A stretch of DNA of 64,000 nucleotides, taken from NCBI RefSeq assembly GCF_035712445.1, contig NZ_DASTAT010000063.1:1-64000 (forward strand), read 5' to 3'. The notes beneath the pieces are model-generated. The model was not told the DNA's origin. It saw nothing but the letters and a program-made list of their open reading frames with translations, and searched no databases. This DNA comes from Oligoflexus sp. (GTDB lineage: Bacteria > Bdellovibrionota_B > Oligoflexia > Oligoflexales > Oligoflexaceae). Shown here piece after piece: positions 36,132 to 45,512 of this stretch (position 1 is its first letter; each line of letters begins with the position of its first letter). Made by a program: the position numbers and the translations under genes.

Positions 36132-37073
36132 ATGCCATTTCAAACATTCATGACCGAGTCCGGCTTTAAAGTGCTGGCGATGGCGCGACTCGGATCATGT
36201 GAATACAGTATTTGCCTCTATCTTTTGAACTGTGCCGTATCCAACATGCACGAACTGATTACGACCGAAAAGGAATTCGCGTCGCTGGTCGGTGCGGAAG
36301 AGGAGGTTCTGCACGAAGCCATGCAGAATCTGATCGATCGCAATATTGTGCATGTAAAAGTGCACGATTCCGGCCAACCCAAAGGTCGTCAGTCTCTGCG
36401 CATTGGCCTGCAGTACAACATTCATCTGTGGCAGCTCAACTTCGATAAGGACGTGACGAGCCACGATGCGGTCCTTTTCCCCTTCAAACGGGAAAGCAAC
36501 GTCCGTTATCTGCATGACCGTGATCAAAGCGATATCACCCCCACGATCAAGCATCCCCTGCCGACCTGGAAGCGCATCCTGGAAGCGTTTATGGAAGGAC
36601 GTGATGATGTGAACGATCAGGAAATTCAGAACGCCGAGCGCGATGCGAAAATTCTGGTCGACACGCATCCTGTGGATCAGGTGCTGATCGTGGTTCGGCA
36701 TTTTGGAACCCGGATTCCAACCCTCAGTCTTCTGGCCAGTGCCTGGCATCACTACCAGACTCTGTTCGAGGAAGAGACCGAGAAAGTCGATATCCTGGAA
36801 GCCCGGCATAAGCATATCGAACTCGATCACCGTCTGCGTGATTCCGTCGAGCTTCTTCTGCAGCAAAAGCAGGAGATGAAATTAACCGACGAGGAAGTCA
36901 GCGTTCTGGAAATGCTCTTCAATCATCGGCATCCGCGGCGTCAGCTCTTCTGGGCCTATCAATCCCGCGGTCGTTATCCGCATCTGACGGAATTCTTCGC
37001 GCAGAACAGCTTTCTGATGCTGCCCGTGACTTCGTCGGGGACCATCTTCAAGAAAAAGCCCCATCAGGATTAA
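36132..37073 (+). CDS. Hypothetical protein, 313 aa, possibly DNA-binding
   Basis: Starts at MPFQTFMTESG after a perfect AAGGAGG site. The first 100 residues could form a winged helix (CEYSICLYLLNCAVS, FASLVGAEEEVLHEAMQNLI, DRNIVHVKVHD, the pattern of a replication-initiator or GntR-like fold). The C-terminal half is helical and charged. I recognise no family. It lies alone between the carboxylase operon and the biosynthetic cluster. A GC-rich hairpin (37080-37100) follows it without a T run. Confidence 0.55.
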   Translation: MPFQTFMTESGFKVLAMARLGSCEYSICLYLLNCAVSNMHELITTEKEFASLVGAEEEVLHEAMQNLIDRNIVHVKVHDSGQPKGRQSLRIGLQYNIHLWQLNFDKDVTSHDAVLFPFKRESNVRYLHDRDQSDITPTIKHPLPTWKRILEAFMEGRDDVNDQEIQNAERDAKILVDTHPVDQVLIVVRHFGTRIPTLSLLASAWHHYQTLFEEETEKVDILEARHKHIELDHRLRDSVELLLQQKQEMKLTDEEVSVLEMLFNHRHPRRQLFWAYQSRGRYPHLTEFFAQNSFLMLPVTSSGTIFKKKPHQD

Positions 37074-37430
37074 AAGAGAGGGGCCGCGATCAGCGGCTCC
37101 TGCCCCAGTCCTTCTGCCCATATGCCCTACCTTTTTCTCAACAGTTATCCTCAATAAATCATCGGCATTTGCGTCTTCAACCGTGCTGGCTCACGGGGAG
37201 CATGTCCATTTCGTATCCGTCGATTGTCGAAAGGCATAGACAACTCAAAGGAGCGCGCTGCGCAACTCTACATTTTTCGTATCTATCTGTTTTTTATACT
37301 TTTTTTAATACACCAATAATGTTTATTGCATTTGCGTGTGTCAAGTTGATTTGATATACAGACACGAATAGTTAGTCTGCTTAACAAAGCATCTTTAGGA
37401 AAAAAACTACCTGCACCCATAGGAGCCTAA

Positions 37431-38867
37431 ATGGCGCGTCGCAGACCTGTCGTCTTGGTGGTTGACGACTTAGGATCGGAACTCGAAAAATATTTGCGTT
37501 ATCTGCGCGAGTTTAACTACGATGCCATAGGTGCCAGAACCTTGGACGAAGCGAAGGCTATTGTCAGCCATCAGCATCTCGACTTGATTCTCACCGACCT
37601 TTACCTCGGATCAAACGCCCAGGCCATTGATGGGCTCGATCTCATCGCCTATGCCCGTGATGAAATACCAAAACTTCCCGTTATTGCCATGTCTTCCGAT
37701 CCGCGCCTGACCATTGCCGAGGAGGCCAGAAAGCGGGGAGCGGACCAGATGATTCGAAAGCCGATAAAATCGGCTGACGAACTGGCAATTATTATCAAGA
37801 GAATTTTGGAACCTCCAGCCCCCCCGCTGACCTCAGCCTGGCCCCAAAAAATAGATGCCAGTCTCGAAGCCATTCGAAAAAAGCATCCCGATGGGATTGT
37901 CATCTCTGATCAGCATTTGCGCTATGTTGAACTCGCAGCTGATAATCCAGAACTGGTGGTCTGCATTTACGGTGAAACGGGAACAGGCAAAGAAGAGATT
38001 GCCAAACTCATCCACCGCCGCCGCTCGCAGCATGGTCCAACGCCTTTCGTTTCCATAAACTGCGCTAATCTTCAAGGCGATCTTCTGATCTCCACCCTGT
38101 TCGGGCACAAAAAAGGTGCGTTTACAGGGGCCAACGAAAATACCGTAGGAGCGATCGGCCAGTCGGATGGCGGCATCCTTTTTCTCGATGAGATTCATCG
38201 TTTGCCGATGAAAGCTCAGGAGCTCCTGCTCCGCGTGTTGAACGACGGTTCCTATAAACGCATCGGCGATAGCAAGGAACTCAAGTCTTCATTCCAAATA
38301 CTGATTGCCAGCACAAAGGATCTTGATCAGGAAGTTGAAAACGGCTCTTTCCTGATTGACCTTCGTATGCGGCTCATAGGTCTGGAAATCAAACTTTCCC
38401 CACTGCGCGACCGTCTGCAGGATATGGCTGACTTCGTCAATTTGTTTCTAGCCAAACAGGAAAAGCCGGTCGCGATTTCTCAAGAAGAAAAGAAAAAACT
38501 GATCGCAATCTGCGAAAGTTTTTATTGGCAGGGCAACATCCGGCAGCTCTACAAGGTCTTGCAAGTGTTTCTCATCATGTCAACGATGAACGATGAGCCC
38601 CTGCAGGCGGAGCGTATTCCCATTTATAAGACCATGTACCGTCCTGGGGATACATCCAATGAGAGAACGGATGATTTCACCGCTCTCTGCGAGCGGCTTA
38701 AGAGCTATGAATTCGAAGACTCCTTGCTGGATGATGCTCTGGCAGCTGTCGAAAAATGGATTATTGCGAGGACCTTACGACGTCACGCGACCATTGCTGA
38801 TGCCTGCAAGGCGCTGGGAATATCGCGCAGCAACATCGACATGAAGCGCAAGAAGTTTGGGATCTGA
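37431..38867 (+). CDS. Sigma-54-dependent response regulator (NtrC-like)
   Basis: 478 residues: an N-terminal receiver (VLVVDDLG acidic pocket, phospho-acceptor Asp56 in LILTDLYLG, KPI), then an AAA+ activator domain with Walker A YGETGTGKEEIA, the sigma-54 contact motif GAFTGA, Walker B ILFLDEIH and the R-finger region, and a Fis-type helix-turn-helix end (ATIADACKALGISRSNIDM). It activates sigma-54 promoters by ATP hydrolysis when phosphorylated. It opens the forward arm of the biosynthetic cluster, so a role in cluster expression is likely. The 357-base gap upstream (37074-37430) is AT-rich and holds no gene I can see. Confidence 0.9.
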   Translation: MARRRPVVLVVDDLGSELEKYLRYLREFNYDAIGARTLDEAKAIVSHQHLDLILTDLYLGSNAQAIDGLDLIAYARDEIPKLPVIAMSSDPRLTIAEEARKRGADQMIRKPIKSADELAIIIKRILEPPAPPLTSAWPQKIDASLEAIRKKHPDGIVISDQHLRYVELAADNPELVVCIYGETGTGKEEIAKLIHRRRSQHGPTPFVSINCANLQGDLLISTLFGHKKGAFTGANENTVGAIGQSDGGILFLDEIHRLPMKAQELLLRVLNDGSYKRIGDSKELKSSFQILIASTKDLDQEVENGSFLIDLRMRLIGLEIKLSPLRDRLQDMADFVNLFLAKQEKPVAISQEEKKKLIAICESFYWQGNIRQLYKVLQVFLIMSTMNDEPLQAERIPIYKTMYRPGDTSNERTDDFTALCERLKSYEFEDSLLDDALAAVEKWIIARTLRRHATIADACKALGISRSNIDMKRKKFGI

Positions 38868-38910
38868 CAGCGGTGCAGCATTCAATTCGAACGAATTTGA
38901 GAGGAACGCG

Positions 38911-39084
38911 ATGAATCACGTGCACGATTTGCTCAATTCTGCCCTGTCTTTGCAGAATATCGCCGAGATGTACCAGGACAACGCCATGCTGAGCAAGACC
39001 CAGAAATCAATCGTCATCCAAGAGATGGAAATGATCGTTCAACAGCTTCAGCAATTGCTTTCAACCCTCAAAGAGAATGGATAA
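38911..39084 (+). CDS. Small helical protein, 57 aa
   Basis: Starts MNHVHDLLNSAL after GAGAGGA. It is composed of amphipathic heptad-like helix (QNIAEMYQDNAM, IVIQEMEMIVQQLQQLL), so probably a coiled-coil or small adaptor. There is no match I can name. Its last codons overlap the start of the next gene (ATGGATAA), suggesting coupling. It could be a regulatory partner of the response regulator just upstream. Confidence 0.5.
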   Translation: MNHVHDLLNSALSLQNIAEMYQDNAMLSKTQKSIVIQEMEMIVQQLQQLLSTLKENG

Positions 39085-39955
39085 GTGCAGTATGATGACC
39101 AGAGCGCTCTATGCCAGTCAATTAGCCAATCGTGAGCGGCTTGTAGCCTCGTTTAAAGGCCGAATTGATGCGTTTTTTGCGCAGCATCGTCCCGAGGACA
39201 CCACCCTCATTCTAGACAGCACGGGACCAAGCGCCACGCGACACTATCTTTTCCTACGCGCCTTGGGAATGGATCGCCTGCATCGGATGAAGGCTGTCTA
39301 CGGCTTCTCAGGCGGCGCATTTGCGTATTTAGGATTCCACGCTGTGCATGGCGACGCGTTGGCGATGCCCATCGAACATTTCTACCGGCGCTTCGACAAA
39401 ATTTTCCGCCAGTGCCATCATCCTGAATGGTCTTCTCCAGCCAAGGCCCTGACTCGCCTCGGCCTGCAGAAAGGCAGTCCGTTTAAGCCAGCAGCCTTGG
39501 AACGTGTGCTGCTCGGCATATTTTCCGAGGATTTCCTGAATCAGCCCCTGCATACTCTGCGCAAGAACTTTGTACCCTTTGTAGGGATCAAAGGCCAGGA
39601 TGCTGTGCAAAATGCTCGCGAGCTTATGAGCCCTGAAGCCGCGTATCGCGATCTTCTCATGTCTGTATGTCGTGTCCCAGCCTTTTACGGAAAGCCCGAT
39701 GCGAGCTCCCCTTTGTTCGATGCAGCGTTCGCCAAAGGCTATAAGAAATCCCTCAAGGAGCTTACACGTGACAGCGGCGGCCCGGTCCTGGTTTCCACCC
39801 CATGGCGGGACGGCGACAAGGGCGGCACCAGGTACATCAATTGTTTTGGGCACAATCAACAAAAGCTAGCCATGCTACGAGACTTTACTCTGCTCATGCT
39901 GAATTTGCCCAACAAAGGCTATCAGCAGGATCTCGAGGTGGCTTTTTCAGGCTAA
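39077..39955 (+). CDS. Patatin-like hydrolase-fold protein (tentative)
   Basis: 292 residues. A GxSxG nucleophile motif is visible as YGFSGGAFAYL near residue 75. Later segments CRVPAFYGK and SPLFDAAFAKGY occupy the positions of the 'S-A-I-P' and 'D-G-G' segments of patatin-like phospholipases, with Asp in place but glycines changed. It may be an acyl hydrolase acting on a carrier- or lipid-bound acyl group in the cluster. The alternative is an unrelated GxSxG protein. It overlaps the small gene before it by eight bases. Confidence 0.4.
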   Translation: MDKCSMMTRALYASQLANRERLVASFKGRIDAFFAQHRPEDTTLILDSTGPSATRHYLFLRALGMDRLHRMKAVYGFSGGAFAYLGFHAVHGDALAMPIEHFYRRFDKIFRQCHHPEWSSPAKALTRLGLQKGSPFKPAALERVLLGIFSEDFLNQPLHTLRKNFVPFVGIKGQDAVQNARELMSPEAAYRDLLMSVCRVPAFYGKPDASSPLFDAAFAKGYKKSLKELTRDSGGPVLVSTPWRDGDKGGTRYINCFGHNQQKLAMLRDFTLLMLNLPNKGYQQDLEVAFSG

Positions 39956-39986
39956 GGGCGTGACCCAACGGGCAAGGAAACTTTAT

Positions 39987-40685
39987 ATGCCTCTATCACA
40001 GTCGATGTTAAAAGCTGTTGGCAGCAAGAAAGACCAGCAGCATCTTCACACCAGGGAATTAGCCGTGCTTTTGGCCCAGACTGCCTGGGGTGAAACGGTA
40101 ATTCAACCGGCGCTTGTGAAGCTCCGCGGAATGTTTGACCAGGCCGCTATCAAGCGCATGATCGATAGCCAACTTCTGGACGAGGAAAGACATGAACGTC
40201 TCTATTGGAAAGCCATTAGGGAGCTCGACGTCGATTTTCCCCAAGAAGAGATGCCTCTTTACTATCGGCAGTTGCAAGCTTTGGTGGAGAGTGCAGACTC
40301 CCCTTTAAAGCTCATCGCCAGTCTGCATGTATGCCTGGAGTCTTTCGCCATGGGAGCCTTTGAATACCGCCGCAGTGCTTGCAGCGATCCGCGTATCCTG
40401 GCCATGGATCTTGAGGTTGAGCTGGATGAAATACGGCATCTGAATTTTGCACCTATCATGGCCGAGTGTCTCCATGATGAGCCCACAAAAAGCAGTCGCA
40501 GCGAACTCTTCCAGGTCGTCCGGGAGGTGCATCAAATGTTCCTTCATGACAATATAGTGGAACAGATCCAGAAACGAGCCCAGGTGAACTTCATGGTCCA
40601 CGCGGAAAGCCTCCAGACTTATCGGGAGGCCTGCGATCGCATATGGCTCCAGCAGTTCAAACAGTTCCTCCGCGTTGCGATGTGA
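39987..40685 (+). CDS. Ferritin-like diiron protein, candidate oxygenase
   Basis: 232 residues from the ATG at 39987 (AAGGAAA upstream; a GTG at 39960 would add nine residues). A four-helix bundle with the full set of diiron ligands in the expected order and spacing: Glu in TAWGETV (residue 36), ExxH in DEERHERLYW (66-69), Glu in VCLESFAMG (118) and ExxH in DEIRHLNF (148-151). Such proteins include N-oxygenases, desaturases and oxidative decarboxylases. In this cluster it is a likely tailoring or precursor-making oxygenase. Confidence 0.65.
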   Translation: MPLSQSMLKAVGSKKDQQHLHTRELAVLLAQTAWGETVIQPALVKLRGMFDQAAIKRMIDSQLLDEERHERLYWKAIRELDVDFPQEEMPLYYRQLQALVESADSPLKLIASLHVCLESFAMGAFEYRRSACSDPRILAMDLEVELDEIRHLNFAPIMAECLHDEPTKSSRSELFQVVREVHQMFLHDNIVEQIQKRAQVNFMVHAESLQTYREACDRIWLQQFKQFLRVAM

Positions 40686-40698
40686 GGCGCATCCGAAC

Positions 40699-41616
40699 AT
40701 GAGCATAGGGGTGAAGGCCACCAATAATTTCTTCTATCAAGCCGGCAACCGATCTGGCTGTCGCTATATTCTGCTGGGCGCAGACGCCCGGGACAGAGCG
40801 CGTATCCAAAACTATTTCGCAAATTTGCAGAGTGAGTTGACGCATTATGCAAGCGAGCACGCCTGGCCCATCAGTGGCGCTGAGATATTAGAGGACCTCC
40901 AGGTTCTGGACTATTCCCATCCCACAGAAAGTGCCATTCTGGTCAATATCCCGCATTGTCTCGTCGATGCCCAGAGAGGGCTTGCAGCCATCAATACCGC
41001 CTTATCCGAATCCTCGGCTGCCCAAGCCAAGGAGCTGCCGAAGAAGGCTTATACCCCCGATCGCTTTTGGGTCTTTCGAAAAGATAGTGTCGATATCTCA
41101 AGTTCGGATCAAACCCTTACCCAAAGACTTCTGTTGACTTTGCCGTCGCTCCTTACAGCGGGAGTACGCATGGTCAAGCATCTGAATCTTCCCGAAAACA
41201 TGCAGGCCCGTTTTGGAAACCAGTTCGTGACTATTGACCTGGCAGCTCCGCAACTCGCAAAGCTGCTATCCGCTCCGAAAAATATTTGGAAGCGTTTTTT
41301 GGAAGCGGCGGGTCAGAAGATCTACACGCAGACCCTGCAATCCCCTGACCCGGGTCCCTTGGCTCTACGCCCGCTGGTTACCAGTGTCGGGGCCCTGCCT
41401 GGTCCATCAGGGGCTCTACCTCAACTGAGCGCTGCTGCCACCGACCTTTATATGTTCCCGAGCGCAGTGCCTTATGCGTCCATAACCCTGACGGTCTATA
41501 GCTATCACCACAGACTATACTGTATTTTATCGGGTACCGAGCAGTTGGACCTGGTCAACGAACTTAGTCAAGCTTTGCAATTGCAGGGCTTTGCCCTCAT
41601 TCATCAAGGAGCATAA
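40699..41616 (+). CDS. Degenerate condensation/WS-DGAT-like acyltransferase
   Basis: 305 residues. The segment VNIPHCLVDAQRGLAA resembles the HHxxxDG core of condensation and wax-ester synthase/DGAT enzymes, but the first His is Pro and Gly is Ala. The C-terminal stretch PYASITLTVYSYHHRLYCILSGT matches the end of WS/DGAT proteins. It may be an acyltransferase with altered chemistry or a non-catalytic carrier. Clear homology is not proven by eye. Confidence 0.4.
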   Translation: MSIGVKATNNFFYQAGNRSGCRYILLGADARDRARIQNYFANLQSELTHYASEHAWPISGAEILEDLQVLDYSHPTESAILVNIPHCLVDAQRGLAAINTALSESSAAQAKELPKKAYTPDRFWVFRKDSVDISSSDQTLTQRLLLTLPSLLTAGVRMVKHLNLPENMQARFGNQFVTIDLAAPQLAKLLSAPKNIWKRFLEAAGQKIYTQTLQSPDPGPLALRPLVTSVGALPGPSGALPQLSAAATDLYMFPSAVPYASITLTVYSYHHRLYCILSGTEQLDLVNELSQALQLQGFALIHQGA

Positions 41617-41619
41617 AAG

Positions 41620-42447
41620 ATGGCCATTCAAGATGGGAAAACACCACGTGGTATTCACTTCCAACATTGGGTCAAGGGAGAACCAGGACGCGAGACGCTT
41701 GCCCTTGTCATGGGTTATTCCGGGAGCATAGCGTCATGGAGCCAGGACTTTCTCGATGAGCTGCATCAAAGCTATGACTTGCTGCTGCTTGATAATCGGG
41801 GCACTGGATACAGTTTCCATCCTGCCCAAATTGAGGACATTACAGTACCAACCATGGCCGATGATCTCTTCGACCTTGTGAGCCACCTTCAGCTTGAGCC
41901 CTTTCATTTGCTAGGTTACAGCCTGGGTGGCTGTATTGCGCAGCAATTTGCGGCATCCCACCCCGAACGGATCCAATCACTTCTTCTGCTCGCCACGACG
42001 GGTGGCGGCAGTCTTTATGTTGCCCCCGGTCGAGACTTCCTTGCGCAGCTTGAAAGTCCCAAAGGGGAAACTCCCTGGGAGATGGCTCTGAGCATGTGGG
42101 GCCTTTGCACGTCACAGGATGTTATCCAAAACAAGGAAGCTGGCTTGCGGGACATTCACGATCGGCAAATGCAAAAGCCCACTCCAAGGCGGACATTCGC
42201 AGGGCAGATGCGCGCGTTTAAAGCCTTCGCTACAGAAAAGCTCTTCCCGAACAGGAAAGTCCCTGTGCCTCTGACCATCATTTCCGGGAAGCAGGATCGG
42301 CTTATGCCTCATGGGAATTCGCTGAAGCTGCAGGAATACTTTCAGCAGAGCTTGCTGATTGAAATTGATAACTGTGAGCACCTCCCCTATTTGGAACAAA
42401 AGCAGGAGTTGCTGAGCGCCATACGGGTCGGAATCCAACGCAAGTAA
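41620..42447 (+). CDS. Alpha/beta hydrolase, possible tetronate elimination enzyme
   Basis: 275 residues of the alpha/beta-hydrolase fold with a complete triad: Ser101 in LLGYSLGGCIA, Asp226 in GKQDRLMPHG and His254 in CEHLPYL, plus the oxyanion-side segment VMGYSGSIASW. Starts 3 bases after the preceding stop. In agglomerin-type tetronate pathways an alpha/beta-hydrolase-fold protein (Agg5) removes acetate from an acetylated tetronate to form the exocyclic methylene. This gene is the only free candidate in the cluster besides the type II thioesterase, but the assignment is inference. Confidence 0.75.
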   Translation: MAIQDGKTPRGIHFQHWVKGEPGRETLALVMGYSGSIASWSQDFLDELHQSYDLLLLDNRGTGYSFHPAQIEDITVPTMADDLFDLVSHLQLEPFHLLGYSLGGCIAQQFAASHPERIQSLLLLATTGGGSLYVAPGRDFLAQLESPKGETPWEMALSMWGLCTSQDVIQNKEAGLRDIHDRQMQKPTPRRTFAGQMRAFKAFATEKLFPNRKVPVPLTIISGKQDRLMPHGNSLKLQEYFQQSLLIEIDNCEHLPYLEQKQELLSAIRVGIQRK

Positions 42448-42462
42448 AAAGGAAACGAGCCC

Positions 42463-45400
42463 ATGCTTCAGCGCAGCCATGCCCTCCAGGGATATATTGG
42501 GGTCTATGCAAAACAGGATCTAAAAACCTTGACCGCAAGCGATCTACCCCAATCGGTCAAAGATCTTTGGGAATTCACCTGGTCTGGGAAGCTGCGCGAA
42601 GCGTTCTTACATTCACAGAGCATGGATACCAGCGAGCTGAGGCCACAGCTCAGGGATCTGGTCGAAGCCGACATCATTCTTCTACGTGTCAAGATCGGAT
42701 TGGGTCTCCCCAAGCCCTTGCCACACTACCCGCGTCGAAGCTTTGCCAGATTGGTGTTTAACTATGCACTCTATTCCCACTATTTTTGGGTGGACCATAA
42801 ACAGGCTTATAGAGCGCTGTTTCAGATGCTTTGGATCTCGATTTGGTATCCGCGTCTGCGGTTTTGGATGACCTGTCTCTTCCTGATCGGCCATATGCTG
42901 GCCATTGGCGGCAAACCCAAAGCAGGCTATCCTCTCGCCAGCCTCATGTTCCACTGGGTGATGCGTCGGCGTCAGCAAAACCGGACCATTCCGAAAGCTG
43001 CCGAAAACATTATTGTTGCCGCGTATCCTTACACCAACTTTGTTACCAACCGACTCGCGCATCTCCCGGGCCTGATCAAGTCGATCCTGCCGGTTCTCCC
43101 TCAAGACCCATACTATCAAACGATCTTTCAGATTTCCTGCCTGTATTGGACCTCCTATTCCGGTGACATCGTGAACTCCGAGGTGCTCTGCAGTCAGTTC
43201 AAAAAACTGCATCAGGAAAAGAAGCTCCTGCGCTATGCCCCTATTTCTCAAATCATTCAGCTTCTCCCCATCGCTTTGCGCGGTTATGCCCATGTGATCA
43301 CCAGTGAGTTTCATGCGATACTCGAGGAGCATAAGGAAGAGAACTACGATCACGCCATCAACTCCCAGTTCTATCGTATTTCTGCCTTGATCCAGCTGCA
43401 TCTCGGCGAGCATCCAGGGGCATTACAGTGCATCAACCGGGCCATTCGCTACCGCAATATCACAGGCTTTCAAAACTGGAAGAAGTTTGACATGAAAGTC
43501 AGGCAGGCTGCTCTAGATTCGGCTGGAATTGCGCAGATTGAATCCATTATTCCCATTCCAAAACATCTTTCTGGGCCACACGTTCATTTCTTCCTGACTC
43601 GTATCATCCTGGATTTGAAAAATCTGCTCAGCCAGCCCGAAATATTCCGGTCGCAACTGCGCGATGTTCTGGCCTCGCATTTCGCTTGGCCAGAGATTCA
43701 TGTCGTCAAGGATTTGCCTGGCCTTTATTCAAGCGACCCAGCAATAAAAGTCGATGATCGGTACCTTGTCTTTCTCGGCTTAACTGAGGACCGCAGCCTT
43801 TTCATTAAAGAAATCCTGGCTGATCTGAGTCCCTATATCGTCAGCCTGGATAAGTCCCTGAAACAAATCCGGGCCATGAACGATCGCCTGGCTGGGGTCT
43901 CCACCATGCTGACCATCGCCCGTACGACACAGATGCTGGCTCATGATGTGCGACAACCATTTTCGCTCACCCAAAGTCTTCTTGATCAGATGCGGCGTGC
44001 CAGGACATATAATGAACTTATGTCGCTGATCGGTGAATTCGGTCCCGAGATTGAGCGCTCGCTGTATCAGGTGAACGGCATGATCGCTGATGTTATGGAA
44101 GTGGGAGGCAAGGGCAGCCTCTCACTCGAAGCCACCGATCCAAGTTCACTGATTGAAAGTGCGCTGCTGAATTATTTCCGGCACGCCGAGGATTTGCCTC
44201 TTACCTTCAGCTATGATTTTCAGCATAAACAAAAGGTCCTGATCGACGACTTAAAGGTGTCGCGCGTTGTCACCAATATTATCAAAAATGCAGCCGAGGC
44301 TGTTGATTTACCGGGTCGTTTGTGGTTCAAGACCACAGATCGCGGAGAAAACATCGAATTTGTCATTGGCAATACCGGCAGCTATATCGCCGAAGACGAA
44401 AGGCGCCAGCTCTTCGATGCCTTCTACACGCAAGGGAAGAGTCGTGGTACCGGGCTCGGTCTTGCCATTGCCAAAAAGATTATCATTGCCCACGGTGGTG
44501 ACATTTGGTGTGAGTCGGACCGGGAGCGCGGAACGGAGTTTTTGTTTACTCTGAAAAAGTGCGATACTCCTATCGAGGCAACCCGCAATCTGCCGCAAAG
44601 TCCAAGCCAGATTAAAGAGTATTTCTCGAAACAAGCCCTGTCGCTGCCACTGCAACAGGCCGAAGCTGAACTGGAGCTGGAAAAGACGCTGGCTTTGTCT
44701 CTCAACAAACCTTGTCGCATTCTTATTGCAGATGATGAAGCCCTTTACCGCAACGTCCTGCAGAAGCAAATCCTGCAATCTCCCACTCTCGCACAAAAAG
44801 TTCATCTCCATATCTGTTCCAGCGCCGAAGAGGCTCTGGAAGCCTGGATGCAGTTCAAACCCGACCTCATTTTCATGGATATATATTTCGGGCATCAAAG
44901 AATGGACGGATTGGAGGCGGTCAAAGAACTTCGCAAACAGGGCTGCCAGGCCTATATTGGCATTCATTCCCACCGTGACACCATCGAAAGCCACTCCGAG
45001 GCTTACCAGTCGGGGGCCAATGAGTTTATGGCAAAGCCCATGTCGCGAGCCGCCTTGCTTGATAGCATCAAGTCACAACTCAGCCCAATGGAACGGACAG
45101 AGCATCCTTCACCTGCCATCAAGCATTTTGTGTTGGTCGAAGACAGCCCGCTGATGCGCTATCAATGGTCTCTGCAGCCAGGCCTCCAGCTTATGGCCAG
45201 CTATAAGAATGGGAAGGAATTCCGGGATCAGGTCAAGGAACAGGATCTGGCCGATAGCAGCCTTGATTTTATCGTCATGGATCTAAGTTTTGAGGATAGT
45301 GATGGTTTCGATGGCATCAGCTGCATTCGCTGGCTGCGGACTCTGGGTTTCAAGCACCCCATATACATCAGCTCCAACAGCAGCGTAGCTCCAGAGACGC

Positions 45401-45483
45401 TTCATGAACTGCAAGCGACTCTGGTTGCCAAAAACCCAAAGCAGGCTGTCCGACAGATCGTCGAAAATCTTCAGAAAGAATAA
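42463..45483 (+). CDS. Hybrid sensor histidine kinase with two receiver domains
   Basis: 1006 residues. The first 480 form a helical, repeat-like region with TPR-like character and a hydrophobic patch (MTCLFLIGHMLAIGG), unlike standard sensor domains. Then the phospho-acceptor helix around His494 (MLAHDVRQPFSLTQS), the HATPase (NIIKNAAEAVD, GNTGSY, GTGLGLAIAKK), and two tandem receivers (ILIADDEALYR... LIFMDIYFG; FVLVEDSPLMR... FIVMDLSFEDSDG). It forms, with the sigma-54 regulator at the other end of this arm, a plausible phosphorelay for the cluster. Confidence 0.85.
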   Translation: MLQRSHALQGYIGVYAKQDLKTLTASDLPQSVKDLWEFTWSGKLREAFLHSQSMDTSELRPQLRDLVEADIILLRVKIGLGLPKPLPHYPRRSFARLVFNYALYSHYFWVDHKQAYRALFQMLWISIWYPRLRFWMTCLFLIGHMLAIGGKPKAGYPLASLMFHWVMRRRQQNRTIPKAAENIIVAAYPYTNFVTNRLAHLPGLIKSILPVLPQDPYYQTIFQISCLYWTSYSGDIVNSEVLCSQFKKLHQEKKLLRYAPISQIIQLLPIALRGYAHVITSEFHAILEEHKEENYDHAINSQFYRISALIQLHLGEHPGALQCINRAIRYRNITGFQNWKKFDMKVRQAALDSAGIAQIESIIPIPKHLSGPHVHFFLTRIILDLKNLLSQPEIFRSQLRDVLASHFAWPEIHVVKDLPGLYSSDPAIKVDDRYLVFLGLTEDRSLFIKEILADLSPYIVSLDKSLKQIRAMNDRLAGVSTMLTIARTTQMLAHDVRQPFSLTQSLLDQMRRARTYNELMSLIGEFGPEIERSLYQVNGMIADVMEVGGKGSLSLEATDPSSLIESALLNYFRHAEDLPLTFSYDFQHKQKVLIDDLKVSRVVTNIIKNAAEAVDLPGRLWFKTTDRGENIEFVIGNTGSYIAEDERRQLFDAFYTQGKSRGTGLGLAIAKKIIIAHGGDIWCESDRERGTEFLFTLKKCDTPIEATRNLPQSPSQIKEYFSKQALSLPLQQAEAELELEKTLALSLNKPCRILIADDEALYRNVLQKQILQSPTLAQKVHLHICSSAEEALEAWMQFKPDLIFMDIYFGHQRMDGLEAVKELRKQGCQAYIGIHSHRDTIESHSEAYQSGANEFMAKPMSRAALLDSIKSQLSPMERTEHPSPAIKHFVLVEDSPLMRYQWSLQPGLQLMASYKNGKEFRDQVKEQDLADSSLDFIVMDLSFEDSDGFDGISCIRWLRTLGFKHPIYISSNSSVAPETLHELQATLVAKNPKQAVRQIVENLQKE

Positions 45484-45512
45484 CGAGCGCAGCCATCCTA
45501 TGAACCAGGACC

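Noticed and set aside
37187..37202. Sigma-54 promoter (GG-N10-GC) upstream of the sigma-54 regulator
   Set aside because: Only the GG and GC dinucleotides fit; the TTGC part reads GAGC, and chance matches are frequent.
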